In this document: positions 1 through 7,464 of the stretch, one piece after another
Layout: every line of letters begins with the position of its first letter
Position numbering within the stretch: position 1 is the first letter of the stretch
Source: Alteriqipengyuania abyssalis
GTDB taxonomy: Bacteria; Pseudomonadota; Alphaproteobacteria; Sphingomonadales; Sphingomonadaceae
Reading direction: 5' to 3'
NCBI RefSeq assembly: GCF_019857185.1
Contig: NZ_JAHWXP010000002.1
Coordinates: forward strand, 558,001-622,000
Length of the DNA stretch: 64,000 bases
Translations under genes and position numbers: made by a program
Notes under the pieces: generated by a model
Database searches by the model: none
Told to the model about the DNA's origin: nothing
The model's input: only the letters and a program-made list of their open reading frames with translations

Positions 1-686
1 CGGTGGTCGCCATCCTTTGCCAGCTGAACCAGCACCTTGTCGGAATCGAGCCGCTCGGCGAGGCGCAGCGCGGTCTCCCACGGCACCTCCGCATCGCGCT
101 GGCCCTGCAGCAGGGTGACCGGGCAGGTAATCGGGATCGGCGCGCCCAGCAGCAGGTGCTGGCGCGCATCGGCCCAGAACCCGGCATGCGTCGGGGTCGG
201 CTCGGGGCCGTAGGGGTTATCTTCCAGCACCGTCTCGCCGCGTGCCAGCTGCGCCTTCTGCGCGTCGTCATATCCCCAGTCGGTAAAGTCGGGGGCGGCG
301 GCGATGCCGACCAGCCCGGCCAACCGGTCGGGGGCCCTGGCGGTCAGCTCCAGCGCGACCAGCAGCATCAGCCAGCCGCCCATCGACGATCCCACCAGCA
401 CCACCGGCTCGCTCAGCTTCGTCTCGATCAGCGCGAGCACCTCGTCGCGCCAGCGTGACAGCGTGCCATCGGCGAAGTCGCCATCCGATTCGCCGCAACC
501 CGAATAGTCGAGCAGCAGGCAGGTGTGGCCGTTCGCTTCCGCCCAGTCGAACAGCGCACTGGCCTTCGATCCCGCCATGTCGGACATGTAGCCGGGCAGG
601 AAGACGATCGCGGGCGCGGTGCCCGAGCCTTGCGTCAGGCGGTAGGCGATCCGCCGCCCGTCGGGCATTGCATGATAGTCGCTCAT
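1..686 (-). CDS. Alpha/beta hydrolase, 3' end cut off by window edge
   Basis: Reading leftwards from the ATG at 686, the frame stays open for 228 codons to the edge. It shows an alpha/beta-hydrolase core: an oxyanion-type stretch VFLPGYMSDM near residue 28, the nucleophile elbow GSSMGG near residue 100, and a GDH triplet near residue 227 that would be the catalytic His. This resembles small serine esterases and thioesterases of the ABHD10 / palmitoyl-protein-thioesterase-like group. There is no signal peptide, so it should be cytoplasmic. The substrate cannot be told from the sequence. Only the last few residues are missing. Confidence 0.8.
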   Translation of the reverse strand, partial: MSDYHAMPDGRRIAYRLTQGSGTAPAIVFLPGYMSDMAGSKASALFDWAEANGHTCLLLDYSGCGESDGDFADGTLSRWRDEVLALIETKLSEPVVLVGSSMGGWLMLLVALELTARAPDRLAGLVGIAAAPDFTDWGYDDAQKAQLARGETVLEDNPYGPEPTPTHAGFWADARQHLLLGAPIPITCPVTLLQGQRDAEVPWETALRLAERLDSDKVLVQLAKDGDH

Positions 687-859
687 CCGTGTGCGGTACG
701 GGCGGGGCAGGGGCCTGTCCATTCCCCGCGGGCGGATCAGCGCGCTCGGACCTGCACCGGATTTTCCTACTTGCACCCGCCGCGCTAGCAGTGGGGCCAT
801 GCCAGTTGCGCCCGCCCTTGCCGACCCTGTTCCTGCGCTTCGCGTGGCGGTTGAACGCA

Positions 860-885
860 GGGCTGGGCGGGGGCTGGGTTTTTTT
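860..885 (+). other. G-quadruplex motif followed by T7
   Basis: Four G-runs (860-862, 865-867, 869-873, 876-878) with loops of only 2, 1 and 2 bases are followed directly by seven T. The spacing fits a very stable intramolecular G-quadruplex in the + strand, or in RNA copied from this strand. It lies in the gap between the divergent hydrolase and phoD genes. Function is unknown. Confidence 0.5.
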
Positions 886-896
886 GCCTTTGGACA

Positions 897-914
897 GTGT
901 GTCAGGTGTGTCAG
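897..914 (+). repeat. Perfect 9-bp tandem direct repeat upstream of phoD
   Basis: GTGTGTCAG occurs twice head to tail (897-905 and 906-914), about 64 bp before the phoD start. It recalls a direct-repeat operator. The 9-bp period and sequence do not match the 11-bp periodicity of the classical Pho box, so calling it a PhoB site would be a guess. Confidence 0.4.
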
Positions 915-977
915 ACGTTGCCGGTCTGCGACAGGCCGTGTCTCGGATGTTTCACGAACCCGGTCTAGGCGGATGCC

Positions 978-2654
978 ATGTCGAACCTCCTCGCTCCTCC
1001 CCCCGCCAGCGGCACTGCCCGCTCCGCCCTTTCACTCGATCGCCGCAGCCTGCTTGCGGGTGGCATCATGGGGGCCGGCCTGCTCGCCATGCCGCTCTCC
1101 GCGCAGGTTGGCGCGAAGGGCTTCACCCACGGCATCGCCAGCGGCGAACCGAGCCAGGACGGCGTGCTGCTGTGGACCCGCTTCGTCGGCTCGAACGAGG
1201 CGAAGCTGGCGTGGCAGGTGAGTGACAATGCCGAATTCACCCGCGTGCTGGCGGAGGGCGAGACCCTCGCCACGCCGGGCAAGGACTGGTGCGCCAAGGC
1301 GCAGGTCAGCGGGCTCGATCCCGATAGCTGGTACTACTACCGCTTCATCGGGCCGGATGGCTCCCGCTCCGCCACCGGGCGCACGCGCACCCTGCCGCAG
1401 GGGCCGACCGGCCGGTTCCGGATGGGCGTGTTCTCCTGCTCGAACCTCGGCTTCGGCTATTTCAACGCCTATGGCCACGCGGCCCAGGCCAACGACCTCG
1501 ACCTGCTGGTGCATCTGGGCGACTATTACTACGAATACGACGCACAGCATTACCCGACCCCCGACCAGATCGTGCCGGGCCGGGTAGACGCGCCCGAGAA
1601 CGAGATCGTGCAGCTGGCCGATTACCGCCTGCGCCACGCGACCTATCGCGCCGATCCGGACCTCCAGCGGCTGACGCAGCTCTATCCGATGATCCTGGTG
1701 TGGGACGATCACGAGACCGCGAACGATTCGTGGGAAGGCGGGGCGGAGAACCACCAGCCCGAAACCGAAGGGCCGTGGGACGCGCGCAAGGCCGCCGCGA
1801 TGCGCGCCTATCGCGAATGGCTGCCGGTCTCGGACGATCCGTGGAAGGCCTATCAGGTCGGCGATCTCGCCACGCTGTTCCGGCTCGAAACGCGGCTCAC
1901 CGCGCGGTCCGAGCAGCTCGATGTGGCGAAGGTGCTGGCGGGCAAGTCCACGCCCGAAGAGATGATGGCTGCGCTCAAGGCGTTCCACGATGGCGCTTGG
2001 GCCGATCCGTCGCGCCAGATGATGGGTGCGGCGCAGGAGGCGTGGCTGGCCGACGGGCTGAAAGCCTCGACCCGCAGCGGCACGCGCTGGCAGGTGCTGG
2101 TCCAGCAGGTGCTGATGGGCAATCTCAACACGCCGACCGGACTGGCGGACGCGTTGCCCAAGTCGATGCCCGATGCGCTGCGCCAGCGGCTGATGGCGGG
2201 GGCGATGGCCTCTGCTGCGGGCATCCCGTTCAACATGGACGCGTGGGACGGCTATCCCGCCGCGCGCAAGCGGGTGTTCGACGCCGCGCTGGCCGCCGAT
2301 GCCAATCTGGTGGTGCTGGCAGGCGATACGCATAACGGCTGGGCGTTCGACCTCGCGCAGGACGGCACGCCGGTGGGCGTCGAGTTCGGCGTGTCTTCGG
2401 TGACCTCGCCCGGCTTCGAAGGCTATCTGCCGCAGATCCCGACGCCGTTCCTGGAGCGCGCTCTGGTCGACGCCAACCCGCAGCTGCAATGGGCGGATAC
2501 CTCGCGGCGTGGCTACATGGCGGTCGAGCTGACCCCGCAGGCGGCGAGCTGCGAATGGCGCTTCGTCTCGGGTGTGCGCCAGCGCGGCACCGCGCTGGGC
2601 GGCACGCACAATATGGCGAGCGCGCTCGGGTCGAACACGCTCGCCATGGGGTAA
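978..2654 (+). CDS. phoD: Alkaline phosphatase D family protein
   Basis: 558 residues. The N-terminus carries a twin-arginine signal (DRRSLLAGG, Arg22-Arg23, then a hydrophobic stretch ending near residue 43), so it is probably exported folded by Tat. Metal-site motifs of the PhoD metallophosphatase fold follow: HLGDYYYEYD near residue 180, WDDHETAND near 245 and LAGDTHNGW near 448. PhoD enzymes are Ca/Fe-dependent phosphomonoesterases or diesterases that release phosphate from organic esters. Length is normal for the family. A second, unrelated phosphatase of the PhoA type lies at 55399-56883. The upstream region carries a tandem repeat and a G-quadruplex motif. Confidence 0.93.
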   Translation: MSNLLAPPPASGTARSALSLDRRSLLAGGIMGAGLLAMPLSAQVGAKGFTHGIASGEPSQDGVLLWTRFVGSNEAKLAWQVSDNAEFTRVLAEGETLATPGKDWCAKAQVSGLDPDSWYYYRFIGPDGSRSATGRTRTLPQGPTGRFRMGVFSCSNLGFGYFNAYGHAAQANDLDLLVHLGDYYYEYDAQHYPTPDQIVPGRVDAPENEIVQLADYRLRHATYRADPDLQRLTQLYPMILVWDDHETANDSWEGGAENHQPETEGPWDARKAAAMRAYREWLPVSDDPWKAYQVGDLATLFRLETRLTARSEQLDVAKVLAGKSTPEEMMAALKAFHDGAWADPSRQMMGAAQEAWLADGLKASTRSGTRWQVLVQQVLMGNLNTPTGLADALPKSMPDALRQRLMAGAMASAAGIPFNMDAWDGYPAARKRVFDAALAADANLVVLAGDTHNGWAFDLAQDGTPVGVEFGVSSVTSPGFEGYLPQIPTPFLERALVDANPQLQWADTSRRGYMAVELTPQAASCEWRFVSGVRQRGTALGGTHNMASALGSNTLAMG

Positions 2655-2660
2655 GGTTAG

Positions 2661-3590
2661 CTATTTGGCGGCGGCCGCGCGGATTTCGGCGCGGACGATC
2701 TCCGGCTGGTCGAGCTGGACGAAGTGCAGCGAGTTGTCGACCGGCACCAGGCGGACGCCGGGCAGCGCGGCATAGTCGGTCGCGTAGCGCTCGATCGCCA
2801 TCTCGCGGTACTGGCCGTTGGCCATGTGGACGACGGTGACCGGCATCTCGAGGCCTGCGATTTCGCTGCGCAGGTCGGTCATGGTATCCACGTACACCAG
2901 CTCTGCGACCGCCAGCGGCTCGGCGTCGAGCGACCAGTTGGCGATGCGCACGCGGGTCGCCTCGTCGATCGACATGCCCGCCGCGCCCGCGCCGCTGGTG
3001 GCGTTGGCAAGGCCCGCCGCGCGCATCTGCTCGGCTCCCGCGATCATCATGTCGCGCATCTGCTTCGCCTGCGGCTCGACCTTCTCCAGCGTCATGTCGG
3101 GCGCGAAGACCATGCCGAAGAAGGGCAGCGAATCGAGAATGACGAGGCTCTTCGCCTGATCCGCATGGGCCAGCCCGAATTCCATCGCGATCAGCCCGCC
3201 AAGGCTGTGGCCGACGATGGTGGCAGGGCCGAGATTGCGGGCGGCGAGATCGGCGGAGATGTCCGCCACGATCCCGTCGATCACCCCCGCGCTCTCGTTC
3301 GCTGTGCCCCGTTCGCCTGCGAACCCGCGCACCTCGACGGTCAGCACGCGGTGGTCGTCGGCCAGCGAGGCGACCGTGTCGTCCCACACCGCAGCCGGGG
3401 TCGACATGCCGGGGATCAGCACGACCACAGGGCCGGTGCTGCCGTAGAGGCGGGTGCGGATGTGGTCGTGCTGCACCGCGTCGTCGGCCGGGGCGGCCTG
3501 CTGGGCATGGGCGTGATAGACCGGTGCGGCAGGTGCCATCAGGGCGAGCGCAAGGGTTGCGGTCGCGATGGCCGGGCAGAATCGTTTCAT
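2661..3590 (-). CDS. Exported alpha/beta hydrolase
   Basis: 309 residues with a Sec signal peptide (basic MKRF start, hydrophobic core, AHA-Q cleavage region near residue 30). The mature part is an alpha/beta hydrolase: PGMS oxyanion region near 60-63, nucleophile elbow GHSLGG with Ser129, and a C-terminal NSLHF His near 290. It is likely a periplasmic esterase or lactonase-like enzyme; the substrate is unknown. It lies 27 bp downstream of the small XRE regulator and is probably the last gene of that operon. Confidence 0.85.
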   Translation of the reverse strand: MKRFCPAIATATLALALMAPAAPVYHAHAQQAAPADDAVQHDHIRTRLYGSTGPVVVLIPGMSTPAAVWDDTVASLADDHRVLTVEVRGFAGERGTANESAGVIDGIVADISADLAARNLGPATIVGHSLGGLIAMEFGLAHADQAKSLVILDSLPFFGMVFAPDMTLEKVEPQAKQMRDMMIAGAEQMRAAGLANATSGAGAAGMSIDEATRVRIANWSLDAEPLAVAELVYVDTMTDLRSEIAGLEMPVTVVHMANGQYREMAIERYATDYAALPGVRLVPVDNSLHFVQLDQPEIVRAEIRAAAAK

Positions 3591-3617
3591 CGGTCTGGTC
3601 CTTGGTTGGTGGCGGGC

Positions 3618-3809
3618 TCAGTCCCGCAGGAAAATCTCTTCGATCGTGAGTTCGAACACCTCGGCGATCTGGAAGGCTAGGGGGAGCGAGGGGTCGTAGC
3701 GGCCGGTCTCGATCGCGTTGACACTCTGGCGGCTGACGCCGAGTTCCTCGGCGAGTGCCTGCTGGCTCCAGTTGCGCTCGGCGCGCAGGACCTTGAGGCG
3801 GTTCTTCAT
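3618..3809 (-). CDS. Small XRE-family HTH transcriptional regulator
   Basis: 63 residues, almost entirely one Cro/CI-type helix-turn-helix: QQALAEELGVSRQSVNAIE at residues 20-38 is the HTH, followed by the usual TGRYDPSLPLAFQIAEVF helix. There is no sensor domain. Its ATG overlaps the stop of the upstream membrane-protein gene by 4 bp (ATGA), implying translational coupling. Small XRE proteins paired with multi-pass membrane proteins usually repress their own operon. The two matched palindromes at 4602-4618 and 4655-4671 upstream of the operon are the obvious candidate operators (inference). Confidence 0.9.
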   Translation of the reverse strand: MKNRLKVLRAERNWSQQALAEELGVSRQSVNAIETGRYDPSLPLAFQIAEVFELTIEEIFLRD

Positions 3810-4429
3810 GACTCGTCGCCCAGGCCATCATTGGCGCGCCGGTCCGCCAGCGCCATCCAGCACTGGCCGAGCCCCATGCCGATCGCCCAGACGGGAAAGA
3901 CCCACCAGGCCCAGATGTGCGGGACCACTTCGAACGTTTCGAGAAAGCCCCAGAAAGTGCCCAGCGTCAGCACTCCGCCGAGCCCGAACAGGCTCGCCAT
4001 GATCGCACGATGACGCAGGAACTCGTCCTCTTCCTCGATCAGGTAGCGCGCCATGGTCCAGATCATGCCCAGCACGGGGATGACGGGCAGCAAGGCGATC
4101 AGGAAGCTCTCGATCTCGCTCAGATCGACCCGGTCCGCGATCGTCACCGCGATGCCGAGCCCCAGCATGTAGCCGAAGCTGGCAAGCAGGAAGCGGCGGG
4201 TGTAGCGAACGATCGCCGGGCTGAGATGACCGGTGGAGCGCTGCTTGGCGAGGCTCGCCCGGGTGAGCGGAACGATCTGCAGCATCGCGATCACCATCAG
4301 GATGAAACCGGTAGTGCTGCCTATCGCATCGGTCATGCGCAGGACCGAGATGATCCCGAAGGCGACAAAGATGCCCGCAGCCCAGAAGGCCGGGCGCCGA
4401 CGCAGCGGGAGCCGGGCCGCCTCGCTCAC
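3806..4429 (-). CDS. Multi-pass inner-membrane protein of unknown function
   Basis: 207 residues with a GTG start at 4429, chosen because it overlaps the TGA of the preceding small gene (GTGA) and because the same frame further upstream reads as antisense-like Arg/His sequence. About six hydrophobic segments are visible, for example FWAAGIFVAFGIISVL, FILMVIAMLQIVPL, LIALLPVIPVLGMIW and the Trp-rich HIWAWWVFPVWAIGMGLGQ. A charged EEEDEF loop lies between two of them. No catalytic motif was recognised. It sits between a 54-residue membrane peptide and the XRE regulator. Confidence 0.8.
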   Translation of the reverse strand: MSEAARLPLRRRPAFWAAGIFVAFGIISVLRMTDAIGSTTGFILMVIAMLQIVPLTRASLAKQRSTGHLSPAIVRYTRRFLLASFGYMLGLGIAVTIADRVDLSEIESFLIALLPVIPVLGMIWTMARYLIEEEDEFLRHRAIMASLFGLGGVLTLGTFWGFLETFEVVPHIWAWWVFPVWAIGMGLGQCWMALADRRANDGLGDES

Positions 4430-4590
4430 GACGACTTCCTCAGGCTGCAGCGCGTGCCGGTGGCGACTGCCAGGAACGGCAGGGTCAGAATGGCGGCGAT
4501 GGTCGCCCAGTCGGGCAGCACGTCGGCGATGTTGAGCAGCGCGACGATGATGATGGCGGCGCCCCAGAGGACAGGTGCGATGGCTTTCAT
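4426..4590 (-). CDS. 54-residue membrane protein, first gene of the XRE operon
   Basis: The ATG at 4590 is preceded by AAGGAA about 8 bases upstream, and the frame runs 54 codons to a TGA that overlaps the next gene's GTG. The product begins MKAIAPVLWG and has two hydrophobic helices (roughly residues 5-22 and 29-44) separated by a short NIADVLPDW loop, ending in a basic tail (TRCSLRKSS). The good ribosome site, tight coupling and operator-flanked promoter support a real gene. Function is unknown. Confidence 0.65.
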   Translation of the reverse strand: MKAIAPVLWGAAIIIVALLNIADVLPDWATIAAILTLPFLAVATGTRCSLRKSS

Positions 4591-4601
4591 GGTCAAGGTT
4601 C

Positions 4602-4618
4602 CTTTCTTCTATGGAAAG
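4602..4618. promoter_or_regulatory. Candidate operator 1 (CTTTC-N7-GAAAG)
   Basis: A 17-bp dyad: CTTTC (4602-4606), seven bases, GAAAG (4614-4618), followed after five bases by TTGTCA (4624-4629). It overlaps the ribosome site and the expected transcription start of the minus-strand XRE operon. A minus-strand TTGACA lies at 4649-4644. A second copy with the same geometry is at 4655-4671. Confidence 0.6.
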
Positions 4619-4654
4619 CATACTTGTCACGACTCACGCGCTGTGTCAACCACC

Positions 4655-4671
4655 CTTTCCATATATGAAAG
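4655..4671. promoter_or_regulatory. Candidate operator 2 (CTTTC-N7-GAAAG)
   Basis: CTTTC (4655-4659), seven bases, GAAAG (4667-4671), then five bases and TTGTCA (4677-4682), exactly as at operator 1. The two centres are 53 bp apart, about five helical turns, so both face the same side of the DNA. This copy lies about 20 bp upstream of the -35 element of the divergent threonine-leader promoter. Confidence 0.6.
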
Positions 4672-4691
4672 CGCCCTTGTCAAATATCGTG

Positions 4692-4727
4692 CTGGACCTC
4701 GCGCGCTTGCGGCCTATATTCCGGCCC
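4692..4727 (+). promoter_or_regulatory. Promoter for the threonine-rich leader transcript
   Basis: CTGGAC (4692-4697) and TATATT (4715-4720) are separated by 17 bases, a good sigma-70 arrangement. A start 7-8 bases after the -10 falls at 4727-4728, the first base of the leader ATG. The transcript would therefore be leaderless, which agrees with the absence of any Shine-Dalgarno sequence before that ATG. Confidence 0.55.
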
Positions 4728-4799
4728 ATGGCCATCGTGATCGCCTCGACTACGACCACCACGACCTCGGGCAACCGGGGGCGGATGGTCGCGTATTGA
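4728..4799 (+). CDS. Threonine-rich leader peptide (attenuator) upstream of thrS
   Basis: A 23-codon ORF, ATG 4728 to TGA 4797-4799, starts MAIVIAS, continues with six consecutive Thr codons (ACT ACG ACC ACC ACG ACC, 4749-4766) and ends SGNRGRMVAY. This composition is like the E. coli thr-operon leader peptide, where scarce charged tRNA-Thr stalls the ribosome. The next genes are an exoribonuclease and thrS, so the expected sensor, charged tRNA-Thr, matches the product downstream. It has no ribosome site and is probably translated from a leaderless mRNA. Overlapping alternative RNA stems begin within its last codons. Confidence 0.72.
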   Translation: MAIVIASTTTTTTSGNRGRMVAY

Positions 4800-4832
4800 G
4801 ACGCGATTACCGCCACCCGGGTTCGGGTGGCG
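4780..4832 (+). promoter_or_regulatory. Mutually exclusive RNA stems of the thr-leader attenuator
   Basis: Stem A pairs GGCGG (4780-4784) and TCGCG (4789-4793) with CGCGA (4802-4806) and CCGCC (4810-4814), enclosing the leader stop codon. Stem B is a perfect 9-bp hairpin, CGCCACCCG (4811-4819) with CGGGTGGCG (4824-4832), loop GGTT. Both use 4811-4814, so only one can form at a time. A further pairing, GCGCCG (4835-4840) with CGGCGC (4868-4873), ends just before the weak ribosome site of the next gene. No U-tract follows stem B, so control could act by factor-dependent termination or by masking translation. Confidence 0.6.
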
Positions 4833-4885
4833 CTGCGCCGGCTTCCCGAACCTGCAACCGGATTTGACGGCGCGGCAGGGATCCC

Positions 4886-5392
4886 ATGCGGTATTACATC
4901 GACACCGAATTCAACGGCACCGACGGCCAGCTGCTGAGCCTTGCGCTCGTCCGTCAGGATGGTGTGCATTTCTACGAGGTTCTGCATGCGCACGAGCTGA
5001 TCGTGCCGTGGGTGCAAGAGCATGTCGTGCCGTATTTCGACCGGGAGCCGGTCACGCGGTTGCAGGCGGTCAAGAAAATGCAGAAGTTCCTCAGGAAAGA
5101 GGAAGGTCCGCATGTTTTTATCGCCGACTGGCCCGAAGACCTTGTGCACTTCAACCGCATGCTGCTGCGCGATCAGGGCAAGCGCAATGATCCATTCCGC
5201 TATGCTTGCCTGCTGCTCAGCTTGCCCGGCTTCGATACCGCTGGCGCGAGTGCGGTGCCGCACAACGCGCTCGCCGATGCACAGGCGCTGGCGGCCTATG
5301 TGGAATGCAATCTGTCTGGCGAGCGGGGCGGCATGGAGGAGGCCGACCTGGCCCTGCTTCGCAATACTTGCGGCGAGAGCACCGTTGCCTAG
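4886..5392 (+). CDS. 3'-5' exoribonuclease, DEDDh, Rv2179c-like
   Basis: 168 residues. It opens with YYIDTEFNG (Asp6, Glu8), has an Asp in IADWPED (Asp81), and ends the fold with HNALADAQAL (His126, Asp131). That is the full DEDDh set of a two-metal exonuclease, in the compact form known from Mycobacterium Rv2179c, which trims RNA 3' ends. It is the first full-length gene after the Thr-rich leader and precedes thrS by 70 bp, so the two may share a transcript. Why an RNA-trimming enzyme should be co-regulated with threonyl-tRNA synthetase is unclear; tRNA end turnover is one possibility (inference). Confidence 0.85.
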   Translation: MRYYIDTEFNGTDGQLLSLALVRQDGVHFYEVLHAHELIVPWVQEHVVPYFDREPVTRLQAVKKMQKFLRKEEGPHVFIADWPEDLVHFNRMLLRDQGKRNDPFRYACLLLSLPGFDTAGASAVPHNALADAQALAAYVECNLSGERGGMEEADLALLRNTCGESTVA

Positions 5393-5462
5393 CCGCGCTG
5401 TGCCGACCATAGGCGCTTGAACCTCATTCTCCCGAACACTGCTCGGACGAAAGCACGATACA

Positions 5463-7460
5463 ATGACCGAACTGCTCAAGATCAGCCTGCCCGACGGCTC
5501 CGTGCGCGAAATGCCGGAAGGCTCGACTCCGGCGGATGTCGCCGCCGCGATCGGCCCCGGTCTCGCCAAGGCGGCGATCGCTGCCCGCGTGAACGGCGAA
5601 CTGCGCGACATCACGCGGCCCTTCGAAGGCGACGCGGAGCTTGCGCTGGTGACCAGCAAGGATGTCGACGAGGCGCTGGAACTGGCCCGGCACGACTATG
5701 CGCACGTGCTGGCCGAAGCGGTGCAGAACCTGTTCCCCGGCACGCAGATCACCTTCGGCCCGGCGACCGATGACGGCTTCTACTACGACTTCGCTCCCGC
5801 AGAGGGACGCGGGGCCTTCACTGAGGAAGACCTGCCGAAGATCGAGGAGGAGATGCGCCGGATCATCGCGGCGGATACGCCGCTCGAGCGTGAGGTGTGG
5901 ACCCGCCAGCAGCTGATCCAGTGGTTCAAGGACCATGGCGAGAGCTTCAAGGCCGAATGGGCCGCCGAGCTTCCCGAGGGCGAGGAACTGACGATCTACC
6001 GCCAGGGTGACTGGCTCGACATGTGCCGCGGGCCGCACCTTGCCAGCACCGGCAAGCTCGACCCACAGGCGTTCAAGCTGACGCGCGTGAGCGGTGCCTA
6101 CTGGCGCGGCGACCAGAAGAACGCGATGCTCAGCCGCATCTACGGCACCGGCTGGCTCAACAAGAAGCAGCTGAACGAGCATCTCCACCGGCTGGAGGAA
6201 GCCGCCAAGCGCGACCACCGCAAGCTGGGCCGCGAGATGGACCTGTTCCACCTTCAGGAAGAGGCGCACGGAAGCGTGTTCTGGCACCCGCAAGGCTACA
6301 AGATCTGGCGGCAGCTCGAAGCCTACATGCGCCGCAAGATGGACGGTGCCGGCTATCGCGAGATCAAGACCCCGCAGGTGATGGACGCGCGCCAGTGGGA
6401 GCAGTCCGGCCACTGGGGCAAGTATCGCGAGAACATGTTCGTCATCCCCGACGAGGTGCCCAATACCGAGGACGAGGGCGAGCTGGTGTCCAAGGACGCC
6501 GACTGGATGGCGCTCAAGCCGATGAACTGCCCCGCGCACGTGCTCGTCTTCAAGCAGGGCATCACCTCCTATCGCGAACTGCCGATCCGGCTGGGCGAGA
6601 TGGGCTGCTGCCACCGCAACGAACCGCACGGCGCGCTTCACGGGCTGATGCGCGTGCGCCAGTTCACGCAGGACGATGCGCATATCTTCTGCACCGAAAA
6701 ACAGGTGGTCGAGGAAGTGCGCGCCTTCATCGAGCTGGCGGACGCGGTCTATCGCGACTTCGGCTTCAAATACGCGATCAAGCTGGCGCTGCGCCCCGAA
6801 CAGCGCTTCGGCTCGGATGCCGACTGGGACAAGGCCGAGCAGGAACTGCGCGATGCGGTGGCCGAAGCGGGCATGATGAACGAGGAATACGGCTGGGAAG
6901 AGCTGCCCGGCGAAGGCGCGTTCTATGCCCCCAAGCTCGAATGGCACCTGACCGACGCGATCGGGCGGACCTGGCAGGTCGGCACGATCCAGGGCGACCG
7001 CGTTCTGCCCGAACGGCTCGACGCGAGCTATATCGGCGAGGATGGCGAGAAGCACCGCCCGGTGATGCTCCACCGCGCGATCTTCGGTTCGTACGAACGC
7101 TTCATCGGCATCCTGATCGAGCATTTCGCCGGGAAGCTGCCCGTGTGGCTCGCGCCGACGCAGGCGGTGGTCGCGACGATCGTTTCGGATGCGGACGACT
7201 ACGCCAGTGAAGCGCTGGCCAAGCTGCGGGCGGCAGGAATTCGCGCCGAGAGCGATCTTCGCAACGAGAAGATCAACTACAAGGTGCGCGAGCACTCGCT
7301 CGCCAAGGTCCCGCACCTGCTGGTGGTCGGCAAGCGCGAGGCGGAGGAAGGCACGGTCGCGGTCCGCACGCTGGGCGAGAAGGAACAGCGGGTGATGAGC
7401 CTCGACGAGGCGATCGCGATGCTGCGCGACGGCGCCACCCCGCCTGATCTGCGCGACTGA
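5463..7460 (+). CDS. thrS: Threonine--tRNA ligase
   Basis: 665 residues, normal for full-length bacterial ThrRS. The N-terminal TGS domain (about 1-63) precedes the editing domain, which shows HDYAH (His77, His81) and DMCRGPHL of the Ser-tRNA(Thr) hydrolysing site. The class II catalytic core carries MNCPAHV (zinc Cys), the motif 2 region [21 protein letters not shown] and a C-terminal anticodon-binding domain from about residue 560. It charges tRNA-Thr. In E. coli thrS is controlled by translational autoregulation. Here a Thr-rich leader 660 bp upstream suggests attenuation instead. A weak TTGAAC at 5414 could add a private promoter. Confidence 0.97.
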   Translation: MTELLKISLPDGSVREMPEGSTPADVAAAIGPGLAKAAIAARVNGELRDITRPFEGDAELALVTSKDVDEALELARHDYAHVLAEAVQNLFPGTQITFGPATDDGFYYDFAPAEGRGAFTEEDLPKIEEEMRRIIAADTPLEREVWTRQQLIQWFKDHGESFKAEWAAELPEGEELTIYRQGDWLDMCRGPHLASTGKLDPQAFKLTRVSGAYWRGDQKNAMLSRIYGTGWLNKKQLNEHLHRLEEAAKRDHRKLGREMDLFHLQEEAHGSVFWHPQGYKIWRQLEAYMRRKMDGAGYREIKTPQVMDARQWEQSGHWGKYRENMFVIPDEVPNTEDEGELVSKDADWMALKPMNCPAHVLVFKQGITSYRELPIRLGEMGCCHRNEPHGALHGLMRVRQFTQDDAHIFCTEKQVVEEVRAFIELADAVYRDFGFKYAIKLALRPEQRFGSDADWDKAEQELRDAVAEAGMMNEEYGWEELPGEGAFYAPKLEWHLTDAIGRTWQVGTIQGDRVLPERLDASYIGEDGEKHRPVMLHRAIFGSYERFIGILIEHFAGKLPVWLAPTQAVVATIVSDADDYASEALAKLRAAGIRAESDLRNEKINYKVREHSLAKVPHLLVVGKREAEEGTVAVRTLGEKEQRVMSLDEAIAMLRDGATPPDLRD

Positions 7461-7464
7461 CCCC

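Noticed and set aside
897-914. Pho box upstream of phoD
   Set aside because: The repeat has 9-bp periodicity, not 11, and the unit differs from CTGTCAT, so PhoB control is not claimed.
4575-4799. 74-codon reading of the Thr-leader frame from an upstream ATG
   Set aside because: It would start inside the opposite operon's ribosome site and run through both operators and the promoter. The 23-codon form starting after the -10 is far more likely.
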